The position numbers and the translations under genes were made by a program. 64,000 nucleotides of DNA from Syncephalis fuscata. Its lineage: Eukaryota; Zoopagomycota; Zoopagomycetes; Zoopagales; Piptocephalidaceae. A model generated the notes under the pieces. That model was not told where the DNA came from. It saw only the letters and a program-made list of their open reading frames with translations, and did not search any database. The stretch is from contig JAHLTZ010000029.1 in NCBI GenBank assembly GCA_025786725.1, positions 124,001 through 188,000 of the forward strand, read 5' to 3'. Position 1 is the first letter of the stretch. Each line of letters starts with the position of its first letter. Positions 50,653 through 60,404 of the stretch are shown here, piece by piece.

Positions 50653-50771
50653 GAATATTATTAGACTTAGTCGGGGTGGCAGACAAATGCTGCAAATGCG
50701 CGGTTAGGTCCTACGGACCATTGTCTCACTTTAGCTAATAAATCCGAATCCGAATATTATTAGATTTAGTC
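50653..50771 (+). mobile_element. Short retroposed insert with 20-bp target-site duplication
   Basis: A 79-bp GC-rich insert (50673-50751) in AT-rich DNA is flanked by direct repeats GAATATTATTAGACTTAGTC (50653-50672) and the same with one C-to-T change (50752-50771). It holds a hairpin GGTCC-TAC-GGACC at 50707-50719 and ends in AATAAATCCGAATCC. Long target-site duplications and a simple-sequence 3' tail are the marks of LINE-mediated retroposition, so this is a 5'-truncated LINE tail or a SINE. Confidence 0.7.
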
Positions 50772-51302
50772 ATTTAATCATTAAATTACATTAACAAAAT
50801 AATTTTCTATGACAATTATTATATTATTAATTCACCATTATCAAAACGTACAAAAAACGTCTTCTATCTTCAAATGTCTCGAAATATACAATACGCTTTA
50901 CCTTGTTCAAATTGCTATACCAAAGCGAGCTATTAGTTGCATTATAGTTCTTATTTATTTATATTGCAGTAATAATAAAGCAAATGTGCATTACAAGCCA
51001 TTGAGTTTGCATAATGTTAAATAATAGTTTTAATAATTACTGTAATGGTACAGTCGTGGCTTTTCGACTACTCAGTCAATATATAACCGATAAATAAATA
51101 ATAAACAGTAAGGGATTTATTGCCAGTACAACAAGACCAGCGAGAATGATGAATGATTAATGTAACCAAAACGTCGTTTAGTTTTAAATAAACGACAGCT
51201 TACTTTGCAATGATGCAACCAGGTGCGAATACACGAGCCTTTAAGTATTAAACCTATTCAAACAAATTATATGCAAATAAAAAGCGTGTAGAGACTCTAA
51301 GA
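50772..51302. other. AT-rich spacer between the retroposed insert and GPCR 3
   Basis: About 530 bp of AT-rich DNA forming the GPCR 3 3' flank. No gene seen. Confidence 0.35.
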
Positions 51303-52688
51303 TTATCGTCTACTATTAGGCTGGCCAGATAAATAGTAGTTGTGGCTACGATTGGGTGCTGATTCAATGGCTTGACTAATCGACGGAAGTAGCATGCCAT
51401 TGGTTCGTCCCTGATTATTGATATCGCGATTGTCGGCAGACGACAAAAGACAGCTACTTCCGGCCGGTGCAAAAGATGACATTGCCGTATGCTCAACATC
51501 ATCAAACTCCTCAATGTTGGTGTAAGCTGCTTTCTTCGGTAATGAAGCAGGAAGAGGGTTTGTAGGCATTTCTGATTCGGGTCGTGATCGGTTAGATCTT
51601 GATCGTGCCGATGGCATAACACGACTGATCCACGCAACGTAAAAGTAAACGGCGCAATTAAAACACCGTTTGACGTAAGAAGTAGTGCGTGCAATAAATG
51701 AAGCACAAATAGTGGCTTGTCTGGATGGAAATAGTTGTAAAAGCGGTTGATTGATGGCACAGCCCAGGTAGCAAGGAAGGCCAACAAGTAAAGCGATACA
51801 TTCTTAAGATAAGTATACTTGTACTTATTTGTTTCTCGTGAGGCTAACTGGCGTCCAGAAAGCTTTGAATGGTTCCAGATGAGTCGGCCGACCGAGCTAT
51901 ATATAAGCAAGTTGAAAAGGAAAACAATCCAAAGTGGAATATACAAAAGGAAAAGCTGAAAAGCTGCGTATGGCTTAGAGATCCAGCACCAGGGACCGCT
52001 ATCACCATAGAATCGGTCGCCATTATTATTCTCGATTAAAAGGCCGGAGAAGCCAATAACTATTGGAATAATAATGCAAATAGGCGCATAGATACGATAG
52101 TGTAGTTGGTCGACTTGGGATATTGAACGGCCCTTGTACATGACAAGCATGAGGTCCATAGCAATACAGCCAGGCCATAAGATGGCAGACAAATCGCCAA
52201 CCTCAATGAGCAAGCCTTGAATTTGGCACAGAGCAGTATGCTGACCAGCACGCGGTCCATAGCTGCAAGAGATGACGATAGAATCACAGAAGGAAGGAGG
52301 AAATAAAACAAAGTTCCACACATTAGTACGTAATAATCAATATGCTGCTGTGTGGTTGGCATAGCACTGCTTTACTTACCGGCTAATGCTGTAACCAATC
52401 ATGGAGAGAATATCAGCTGCAGCCATAAGGCATACGGGGCCAGACACTGCAGTGCGAAAACGTCTCCAAATGAAAAATGTCTACGTGTAACAAAACATGT
52501 ATGGGTAATCATGAATGTGGCATGTCATTACATGTAAGTTGAGGTTAGAAAATGATATCACGAGATGCTGTATTACCAGCACTGCCATTACTTACCACGA
52601 TGGTTATGATGGCACAAATAAGACTGAGTGATGCGTTGACCTGGGTAACAATCATGATAATTTTCCAATCATCTTCGGTAAGAGCCAT
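51303..52688 (-). CDS. Class-E (cAMP-receptor-like) GPCR 3
   Basis: Three exons: 52688-52596, 52480-52380, 52262-51303. The first two intron positions match GPCR 1 and 2, but the later introns are absent. Landmarks: NASLSLICAIITIV (helix 1), GPVCLMAAADILSMIGYSIS (helix 2), LWPGCIAMDLMLVMYKGRSI (helix 3), DSGPWCWISKPYAAFQLFLL with WCWI, YIPLWIVFLFNLLIYSSVG (helix 5), YLKNVSLYLLAFLATWAVPS (helix 6). Just before helix 7 one base is missing (A-run on the coding strand, window 51658-51659). With it the frame continues through helix 7 (an aromatic YFYVAW) into a Ser-rich tail ending at 51303; without it the tail is scrambled. I regard the gene as intact and the break as sequence error. Confidence 0.88.
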
Positions 52689-55069
52689 GTCGAATAATAA
52701 AAAGGTGGCGGTTTTGTTAAAAGTGGGACACGTTAAGTCGGTGAATCACTGACGCGACTGAGTAAAAGCAATTGCTTGTTTACGCAAAGAATCAGGCCTT
52801 TAGTATACGTGACAAGGAGGTGGTTGACGATATCAATGGTGGTTGAAGAGGAGTGGTTATTGGGGGTAGTAAGGTTGGACTGCTAATAGAGTAGATAGTA
52901 AGTAGCCGCAAAAACTATTAAAATTGCCGTCTGTAATTAATATAAAAACGCAGTTAATACAAGCCAGTGATGAGATGCGTTTGTCAAATATGATGTGTAT
53001 GATTAAGCGATAAAAGAAATAATATTAAGGTACTGCAACAGCAGTAATAGCAGCTTGATAGCAAAAAATAACTGCTATTATTCCTAAACTACTATTAATA
53101 ATACTATTACTACAGTGGGGAAGAGTGAGAAGAAGAGAAACAAAAAGTGTAATGGGTGGCCGGTATTATGACGGCTGCATGGGCGGGGCAAATGATAAAC
53201 AAAATGTTAAATAGATAAAAAAGCACCACTCTTTAAGATGAATGACAATTATGGTGAAGCATGCATTTAAACACCATCACCTACTTACCTCTTTAAGCAA
53301 ACTTCAAGGGAAGAAGCAGAATACTTCAAAGCCTTGAACACACACTGGTTAAACTGATACAATCGTCAGCTTAGTACTGTTTCTCTGTAGTTTGACCTGC
53401 ACTCTTTGTAGGCAGTATGCAAATAAACCGGATTCAGATGTCCGCGTGCAGCTAATACTGAATGCTTTAACCAATAAACAATGATCGCTTGGTGTATCAC
53501 GCGAAGACTTCAAGGAGAAATATCGGTGAAACGATTGACGCTAAGGCACAGCGATAATGATAATAACAATCGTAATGATAATATGAAAAAGATGCTAATA
53601 TTCGTTGATCAGTAGCTATGCTTAAGGGTCAACCTTTAATAGCAAATTAGACAAGCAATAGTATAGATCAGGTTATTCCCAATCAATGGGTCACTTCTTT
53701 TTATGAAATATAGAGGGCTAATCAATACGAGTGCAATCAAATGTATTTGCTTATTAGTCGCCCAAATAAGCAATCAATCAATGGCGTGTGTGTGTGTGTG
53801 TGTAAATGGGCGGCGTGTATAAGAAAAGCAGTTAAAAATGGTAAGTAAAAGTTAAGGAATACTTGAACATTCTCAGACCAAGGATGGTGTAGAGCTGAAA
53901 GATATATAGCAGCGTGGAGCTGCTAAGTTTAATGGCGCATAATGAGGGGTAAACAAATGGCCACACGTTCCAACCAATTCTAAAAGATGACTGGTTTAAG
54001 GAGTGCATCTAAGGCGGTTACCGCACACTGTTTGGACTCGATACACCACCTCAGTACGCAATGAAAATAGACGGTACTGGTTTAGATATCAAACATTGTG
54101 TAAAACAGTCTACTGGTGATGTTGCGGTGCTATAACTTCATGGCACTTCGCCTCTTCCCTCGGTATTTGTTGACTCGTTTGTTAGTTTGGTCAGTGTACA
54201 AGTGTTTTTTAAACTCGAAAAGGAAAGCTCAAGCATGTGTTGTCGTGTGACGTTTGGGCAAAGCCAAGAGCAATTAGCTGAGCTTCAAATAGGCCAAGTG
54301 CGTGTTATATGTACATGCTGTCACGAGAAAGTTACCAGTAAATCAAAAAAGGTTGATAGGCGGAAAGCATGTGAAATGCAGAGGCGGAGTATGGCGTGCT
54401 ATTATAGCGAAAAGAAAACTAATGAGGAAATGTGACCACTAATACACTTTTGTTTATTTAATAATAATAATAATGATAACAATAGTTACGTATTTATTTT
54501 TATATATCCTTGTAATAGATTTATTGCAGAATGTGATGATTGTTTTACAATACAATACAATGATAAGTGTGTGTATCAGCAATTGATCGTTATAGTACTA
54601 AACAGTACGATGGCATCGATTTGCAAACATATGAATGAACAAGGAACTTGATTTTAGCGACCGTGCAACAATGTGTCCAGCATCGGATTCGGCTGAAACA
54701 AAACACACTGACATGCGTTTGTACTTGTACTGTGTACAATATTTAAACAAATCTATTCGTAAATTATGCATGTTCATTAAATAAAGGTCTTACGACCTTA
54801 TAGGTTGTTTTATTATAGTAACTCAGGTGGCGGGTTTAAAAAAAATATAATTAACTTTGATGCAAGAATGGCATGCTCATAAGTAGAGGAACATACAGAT
54901 GTGAAGAATAAACACATGCACGAATAAATCGACACTATACAATGAAACTAGTGGTCGCAAATGAATAAAGACGAATAAAGAGAACGATAACAATAGTAGA
55001 AATGACTATTCTTGGTGCATATTGCATTATGCTGGCTTTCCCTCTAAGGTATATACGCACAACATATGA
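52689..55069. other. Intergenic region between GPCR 3 and GPCR 4
   Basis: About 2.4 kb. It contains (GT)n at 53786-53803 and (AAT)n at 54460-54474. The frame at 54187-54435 is Cys/Lys-rich but has no homologue or splice context that I can support. Confidence 0.4.
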
Positions 55070-56371
55070 CTACCATCGACGAGTACGGCCCGAGCCATCT
55101 TGCAAAGGCTGGCCAGTATTATTGTAGTCATATTGATGGCTTGTAGTTCCATTAGAAGATTCGCCAGGGCTCTCCATCAATACTGGCGACTCTTCAAAAA
55201 GTACCTCGTCGGTTGTGCGATAGCCGCCGCTTTGTTGACTTGGTCGACGGGCATGGCCAAGCTTATAGCCGCGCTCATTTGGCGGTGACGCTGATGACGA
55301 CAATGATGCGGCCGCGACCGCGTTTGTTGGAGCCATAGCTGAATTGTACTCACTAGGTGTACCGCGACCTTGGCCATACGCGCCAGCTTGAATTGAAGTG
55401 TCAAGGTTCGTACGACCGTGTGGACGATGTGGCCAGCCGTAAGAACCAATCTCAATCGCGGTAATATGTGCCGAATCATTCTCGCGCAGCATAGATGATG
55501 TAGCACGGATCTGGCTATACCAAGTAATGTAGCAGTAGACAAGACAGTTGATCATTCCTCGTGACGATGTCATTATACCGTGCATTAGATTAAGCGCATA
55601 TGAACGCTCGCCATGAAAGGCAAAGGTATAAATGCGATTAAGCGTTGCCGGCGTCCAAACCAGCAGAAATGCCAAAAGATATAAAGAAACATTTTTGCCG
55701 TAGGTGTAACGATAGCTATTCGCGCCATTTGAATCACCACCACGCGCTACTATGTGTGCCCTCTGCCAAATAAGTCGACCAACTGCGAGGTAGGTAACAA
55801 AGTTAAAGAGAAATACAATCCACAATGGGCCGTAGAACAGTATTATTTGTGCAGTGGGCAGTCTGGGAGTGACCCAGCACCAAAGATCAGCATTACCGTA
55901 AATGCGTGTAGTTCCATCGACGTAAATAAAGATCGGTACTATGGCCCAGATAAGTGGCGCTGCATAGCATATAATCAGATGACGTCGTTCGTACTTTTGA
56001 ATATCGTCTACAGCTCGGCCACGATACATGATCCATATCAGGTTGATGGATATCATGCCCGTCCATAGAATAGATGAGATATCGCCCCATTGCATACCAG
56101 CCGCCTGCAGTTGGCAAAATGGATTGTTAGTGCCGGATATCGGTCCTAGTTGGCCAAATGCCATGCTAATGGAGGCAACAAAATCGGATATAGCCATGAA
56201 AAAGACGATCCGCGCAATGGCTGTCCGCATATGCTTCCAGTATAGATATGCGCAACAAGTGGCAATAGCGCCAAGAGCGCCAATCCCCGCGCTAATACCT
56301 GTCACAATCTCAAGCGTTAATATTTGTGAATGCGAGAATGAAGGCGGACCAATATCGTCAATCTCATCCAT
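55070..56371 (-). CDS. Class-E (cAMP-receptor-like) GPCR 4, single exon
   Basis: Single-exon receptor, 433 aa from the ATG at 56371. The frame is open up to 56539, but the upstream residues are Cys/Leu-rich leader. Features: helix 1 EIVTGISAGIGALGAIATCC; helix 2 IVFFMAISDFVASISMAFG; CQLQAAGMQWGDISSILWTG; helix 4 LIICYAAPLIWAIVPIFI; NADLWCWVTPRLP with the WCW hallmark; helix 5 FYGPLWIVFLFNFVTYLAVG; helix 6 YGKNVSLYLLAFLLVWTPAT; helix 7 RGMINCLVYCYITWYSQIR. The cytosolic tail is about 150 residues, Ser/Gly/Ala-rich, with possible phosphorylation sites. Frame intact. It lacks all introns of GPCRs 1-3, suggesting an older split or a retrocopy origin. Confidence 0.93.
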   Translation of the reverse strand: MDEIDDIGPPSFSHSQILTLEIVTGISAGIGALGAIATCCAYLYWKHMRTAIARIVFFMAISDFVASISMAFGQLGPISGTNNPFCQLQAAGMQWGDISSILWTGMISINLIWIMYRGRAVDDIQKYERRHLIICYAAPLIWAIVPIFIYVDGTTRIYGNADLWCWVTPRLPTAQIILFYGPLWIVFLFNFVTYLAVGRLIWQRAHIVARGGDSNGANSYRYTYGKNVSLYLLAFLLVWTPATLNRIYTFAFHGERSYALNLMHGIMTSSRGMINCLVYCYITWYSQIRATSSMLRENDSAHITAIEIGSYGWPHRPHGRTNLDTSIQAGAYGQGRGTPSEYNSAMAPTNAVAAASLSSSASPPNERGYKLGHARRPSQQSGGYRTTDEVLFEESPVLMESPGESSNGTTSHQYDYNNTGQPLQDGSGRTRRW

Positions 56372-57816
56372 TATGTTAAATAATACAAAGAGATTGCTAG
56401 GCGGACAGGTAAACGAATAGATGAGTAAGCAAGCGGATAAACAAGTAGCTACACAAGTGCTGTAAGGGAAAATAGTTCTACTAATCGCCGATAGACACGC
56501 ACTCTTGTTTAATCCCTTTTTGGCGCAGCTAATTACCAACCAAGGCTTACAGAATAATAGTCTATCACCTATTCTTTACTGATCAAGAGCGTTAAACAAG
56601 CAAAGGACGTCAATTAAATAAAACTAAGCAGGTGTATTCTTGATCGTCAAAGAATAATAATGATAATAATAAATTGATGGTGTGTGTGTGTGTGTGTGTG
56701 TGTGTGTCAAGTATGTGAATAGATGTAAAATTGTGTGTGGGGTGTGTGACCGTCGGTGAAAAAAGGTTGTAAAAAGTAACAAGATTCAAAAACAACAGCC
56801 TACAAGTTACAAATGATTAAAGCAGCGATAGAGATGAAGAAAAAAAGAGAAAGTAGTAGCAACACTTAAAAGCTTAATGGTATGATTAAGAAAGCCAGAG
56901 CTGTATGTGCTTGCTTAACCTGTTGTTGTTATACGCACGGAGATTGCCAAACGTCGTTAGCAAGACCGCGTGCAGCTGACCACTCCCACACAGCTATGCA
57001 ACTTGAGCGTGTGTACGGAAGTAGCAAGTTGATACGTCAAATATGAAGGAGTCAGCCACGATAAGGAATCGACAGGTGCAGGAAAGCAGGTTAGAAGTAG
57101 CAGAAGAAATGCTGAAAAATTTCAAAGGCGTTAATAGTAGACGACTACTACTCGTGGGTCCTGTATAATTAATACGAGATATTCATTAACCAAAGAGAGA
57201 AAAGATCGTCAATAATACGTCAGCAGATGTAGATGGATATAGTGATCGGTTGTGATAAAGTAAATAGTAGTGTAAGTAGTGATTGATAATAAACGTTATA
57301 TCGTAAAAGATAAAATGTAGTCAATGTGTTGTTAGTGAGCCCATAGTATATTTTCTAAAACGAGGGCCATTTTATTATTTTAAAATATGCAGATAGGAAG
57401 AGAATGGTTGACGGAGTATATAATAAATGATAGACCCGTATGCCCATGCTGTTGCCATTTCATTGGCGTACATACATTTTTAGTAGTCATCCTCTTTACA
57501 ATTAGTGTGTGAGTATCTGGGACCAAACAAGTAGTAACCCATTGCTATTGCCAAAGATGGACCTCGTGTTTGATGCTACTAAATGTAGTAAACCTCATTT
57601 CGGTGTTATGGTAGCTGAAATTCTGTAGAGAGACCATCGCCACCTTTCCTCTCTATCAAGTACTCACTGCCATCTATTTTGTACCAATTGTAACAAAAAT
57701 GCTTCCTTGTGTTGTTTACCTCCTTATTTGGCAATTATAATTTATGTATTGATAAACTGATTACGGTATACAAATCATCACCACACTCTACTATCTCTTT
57801 CATTTGTTTGTTTTAA
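56372..57816. other. Divergent intergenic region between GPCR 4 and the secreted-peptide array
   Basis: About 1.4 kb with promoters for both sides. Contains (GT)n at 56680-56707. No gene is supported. Confidence 0.4.
56680..56707 (+). repeat. (GT)n microsatellite
   Basis: About 14 GT units in the leader/promoter of GPCR 4. Confidence 0.9.
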
Positions 57817-57831
57817 CAAATCAATATCACC
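57817..57831 (+). promoter_or_regulatory. Conserved leader motif of the secreted-peptide family
   Basis: CAAATCAATATCACC directly before ATGAAG, matching the micro-exon gene and the copy at 59066-59080. Upstream, CACACTCTAC and TTTGTTTGTTTTAA are also shared with the 59081 gene. Confidence 0.6.
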
Positions 57832-58041
57832 ATGAAGCTTTCTATTGTCGTCATTTGCACCGCTGTTGTGGCTTTGATAGCCGCTACAGCCATGGTGGAT
57901 GCTAAACCAGCCTTGTGTTGTGGCAAGGATCCTGCTAAATTATGCGATAAATGCATTGACAAATGTCACAAAAATTATCCTTATCCTAGTCTGGCCACTA
58001 GATATTGTCTTGGATATTGTCGCAAAGAATGCGATACATAA
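57832..58041 (+). CDS. Secreted cysteine-rich peptide A1
   Basis: 69 aa, single exon. Signal peptide (MKLSIVVICTAVVALIAATA, then MVDA) followed by a mature part of about 45 residues with eight cysteines, spaced C-C-x7-C-x2-C-x3-C-x13-C-x3-C-x3-C. Eight cysteines point to a small disulfide-locked secreted peptide. The family is not one I recognise, so an effector, antimicrobial or signalling role cannot be chosen. The signal peptide and leader are close to those of A2 (59081) and recognisably related to the micro-exon gene at 29470, but the mature part is strongly diverged from A2. Followed by a 936-bp flank that is duplicated after A2. Confidence 0.8.
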   Translation: MKLSIVVICTAVVALIAATAMVDAKPALCCGKDPAKLCDKCIDKCHKNYPYPSLATRYCLGYCRKECDT

Positions 58042-58974
58042 TCAATGGTTTCAAGACATCAGCATTAATAGTGCAATTGAACCACTATTCAAATACACTT
58101 TAGGTATATATATTCGGTGAAAATCAAGACCATTTGACAACTGCGCCGTCTAGTCTATTTATATATCAAGTCTTGGCCAATGCTCCGGTTGATCCAGTCT
58201 TTAATAAACGAAATCATTATTTTACCAACAATTTTGCGCCTAATTGTTTTTATTACCTGTGCAAGCTTATAGTAATAAACTTATGGCTCCATCTTAAAAA
58301 AGATTACTATATACAGCTGCCATACAATTGGAAATAACATATTGTGGTACATCTATTAATATTCACATTTCTATTTTTATCTGATAGCTTTAGCACTGAT
58401 AACAGAAACTATCCAGATATAGAAGAAACAAACATTTACAAACCAATAAACGTGTTCATTTACAATCATTTTTATTCATACAATTTGTTGTGCTGCGTAT
58501 CATTACTGATAACCACCACAGCTGTCTCCGTTGTTTTAATTATACCAATCACACTTTGCTGTTCACTCGTTTGTTTCAGCAATCAGCACTACTATGCAGC
58601 TTTATATTGGTGTGGCTTTTGTGGTCAATACAGCCATGATGGATGCTATGCCAGCTCTGATCCGTCGTGTTGATGCACTATTGGATAATAGAACGCCACT
58701 AATTGATAAACTTAGCTTGAGAAAAAACTTAAGATCGAAAATGAGAAAGATTAAGGTCAATGAAGAAATCCGGATCAAGGCGATTAAAATCATTAGCAAC
58801 AAAAAAGCCACAAACCTTCAAAATCACCTTGAAAAACTTGGAAATTTTATATGTTTACAAAAAAGAACCTTTTAAAACGTATTGAAGAATATGAAGAAAG
58901 CAGAAAAAAATCTAGGTATGATAGAAATAGCAACAAATTTGTCAAAGATATAAAAACTTGGTCTATTCGACTGA
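58039..58974 (+). repeat. Tandem segmental duplication, copy 1
   Basis: Starts exactly at the A1 stop codon and is repeated at 59312-60244. By eye I count about seven substitutions and one 3-bp indel over about 935 bp. It contains peptide gene B1. Confidence 0.9.
58594..58875 (+). CDS. Secreted-peptide family member B1 (Lys-rich, Cys-poor)
   Basis: 93 aa. The N-terminus MQLYIGVAFVVNTAMMDAMP aligns with the family signal peptide but is about four residues shorter, and ALIRR matches the exon-1 end of the micro-exon gene. The upstream ATACCAATCACACT block matches the A2 promoter. The mature part is Lys/Arg-rich (LRKNLRSKMRKIK...) with a single Cys. The shortened hydrophobic core may not work as a signal peptide, so this could be a decaying or repurposed copy. 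The protein is identical to B2. A possible leader acceptor (TTTCAG) lies about 18 bp before the ATG. Confidence 0.5.
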   Translation: MQLYIGVAFVVNTAMMDAMPALIRRVDALLDNRTPLIDKLSLRKNLRSKMRKIKVNEEIRIKAIKIISNKKATNLQNHLEKLGNFICLQKRTF

Positions 58975-59065
58975 TCATCATCACACTATACTTCTTGTTA
59001 TACACGCACTACTCTTCACTCTATACCAATCACACTCTACGATCTCTTTTAGTTGTTTGTCTTAA

Positions 59066-59080
59066 CAAATCAATATCATC
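59066..59080 (+). promoter_or_regulatory. Conserved leader motif of the secreted-peptide family
   Basis: CAAATCAATATCATC directly before ATGAAG; same motif as at 57817 and 29455. Confidence 0.6.
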
Positions 59081-59314
59081 ATGAAGCTTTCCGTTGCCGC
59101 CGTTTGCACCGTTGTCGTGACTTTGATAGCCGCTACAACAATGGTGGATGCTAAACCAGCTTTAGTTCGTCGTGGCCTTGTGGATTGGGCATGCAAGAAT
59201 GCCTGCAAAGAAATTTGTCTCAATAAGAAATGCGGCAGCAAGTCTGACACCTTGTGCAGAAAAGGCATGGGTCTTGTTTGCAAAGGATATTGCGACCACT
59301 ATAAATGCAAATAA
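59081..59314 (+). CDS. Secreted cysteine-rich peptide A2
   Basis: 77 aa, single exon. Signal peptide MKLSVAAVCTVVVTLIAATT then MVDA, followed by KPALVRRG, which aligns with the exon-1 end of the micro-exon gene. The mature part has eight cysteines spaced C-x3-C-x3-C-x4-C-x7-C-x7-C-x3-C-x4-C. Signal and leader are nearly those of A1, whereas the mature part shares little beyond the GYC segment near the end. The sequence after the TAA is the near-identical duplicated flank, which also aligns with the 3' flank of the micro-exon gene. Function unknown. Confidence 0.8.
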   Translation: MKLSVAAVCTVVVTLIAATTMVDAKPALVRRGLVDWACKNACKEICLNKKCGSKSDTLCRKGMGLVCKGYCDHYKCK

Positions 59315-60244
59315 TCAATGGTTTCAAGACATCAGCATTAGTAGTGCAATTGAACCACTATTCCAATACACTTTAGGTATATATATTCGGTGAAAATCAA
59401 GACCATTTGACAACTGCGCCGTCTAGTCTATTTATATATCAAGTCTTGGCCAATGCTCCGGTTGATCCAGTCTTTAATAAACGGAATCATTATTTTACCA
59501 ACAATTTTGCGCCTAATTGTTTTTATTACCTGTGCAAGCTTATAGTAATAAACTTATGGCTCCATCTTAAAAAAGATTACTATATACAGCTGCCATACAA
59601 TTGGAAATAACATATTGTGGTACATCTATTAATATTCACATTTCTATTTTTATCTGATAGCTTTAGCACTGATAACAGAAACTATCCAGATATAGGAGAA
59701 AACATTTACAAACCAATAAACGTGTTCATTTACAATCATTTTTATTCATACAATTTGTTGTGCTGTGTATCATTACTGATAACCACCACAGCTGTCTCCG
59801 TTGTTTTAATTATACCAATCACACTTTGCTGTTCACTCGTTTGTTTCAGCAATCAGCACTACTATGCAGCTTTATATTGGTGTGGCTTTTGTGGTCAATA
59901 CAGCCATGATGGATGCTATGCCAGCTCTGATCCGTCGTGTTGATGCACTATTGGATAATAGAACGCCACTAATTGATAAACTTAGCTTGAGAAAAAACTT
60001 AAGATCGAAAATGAGAAAGATTAAGGTCAATGAAGAAATCCGGATCAAGGCGATTAAAATCATTAGCAACAAAAAAGCCACAAACCTTCAAAATCACCTT
60101 GAAAAACTTGGAAATTTTATATGTTTACAAAAAAGAACCTTTTAAAACGTATTGAAGAAAATGAAGAAAGCAGAAAAAAATCTAGGTATGATAGAAATAG
60201 CAACAAACTTGTCAAAGATATAAAAACTTGGTCTATTCGACTGA
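59312..60244 (+). repeat. Tandem segmental duplication, copy 2
   Basis: Over 99% identical by eye to 58039-58974, starting at the A2 stop codon and ending at CTATTCGACTGA. After that the two copies diverge at once. Confidence 0.9.
59864..60145 (+). CDS. Secreted-peptide family member B2
   Basis: Second copy of B1, with an identical 93-residue translation, inside duplication copy 2. Same features: short signal-like N-terminus, ALIRR junction, Lys-rich remainder. Identity reflects the recent duplication rather than proven constraint. Confidence 0.5.
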   Translation: MQLYIGVAFVVNTAMMDAMPALIRRVDALLDNRTPLIDKLSLRKNLRSKMRKIKVNEEIRIKAIKIISNKKATNLQNHLEKLGNFICLQKRTF

Positions 60245-60404
60245 ATAACTATGAGAGAGTGCACGTGATAATTATTATGAATTTATAAGAAACTGTCTTG
60301 ATACATTGTATTAATAACAATAATACTAGCACTATTGAATAATAGAATGGAATATGTTATAATCTTTGGTATATCAAATGAATAGTTGTAGCCTATTTGC
60401 TTTA

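Noticed and set aside
50673..50751. tRNA gene in the GC-rich patch
   Set aside because: No cloverleaf arms or TTCRANNC box of the right spacing; 20-bp flanking duplications indicate a retroposed insert.
54187..54435. 82-codon Cys/Lys-rich frame between GPCR 3 and 4
   Set aside because: No signal peptide, homologue or splice context; first codon is not ATG.
58344..58673. 109-codon hydrophobic frame overlapping B1, repeated at 59617-59943
   Set aside because: Overlaps the B genes in another frame and covers their promoter; its persistence in both copies follows from the recent duplication.
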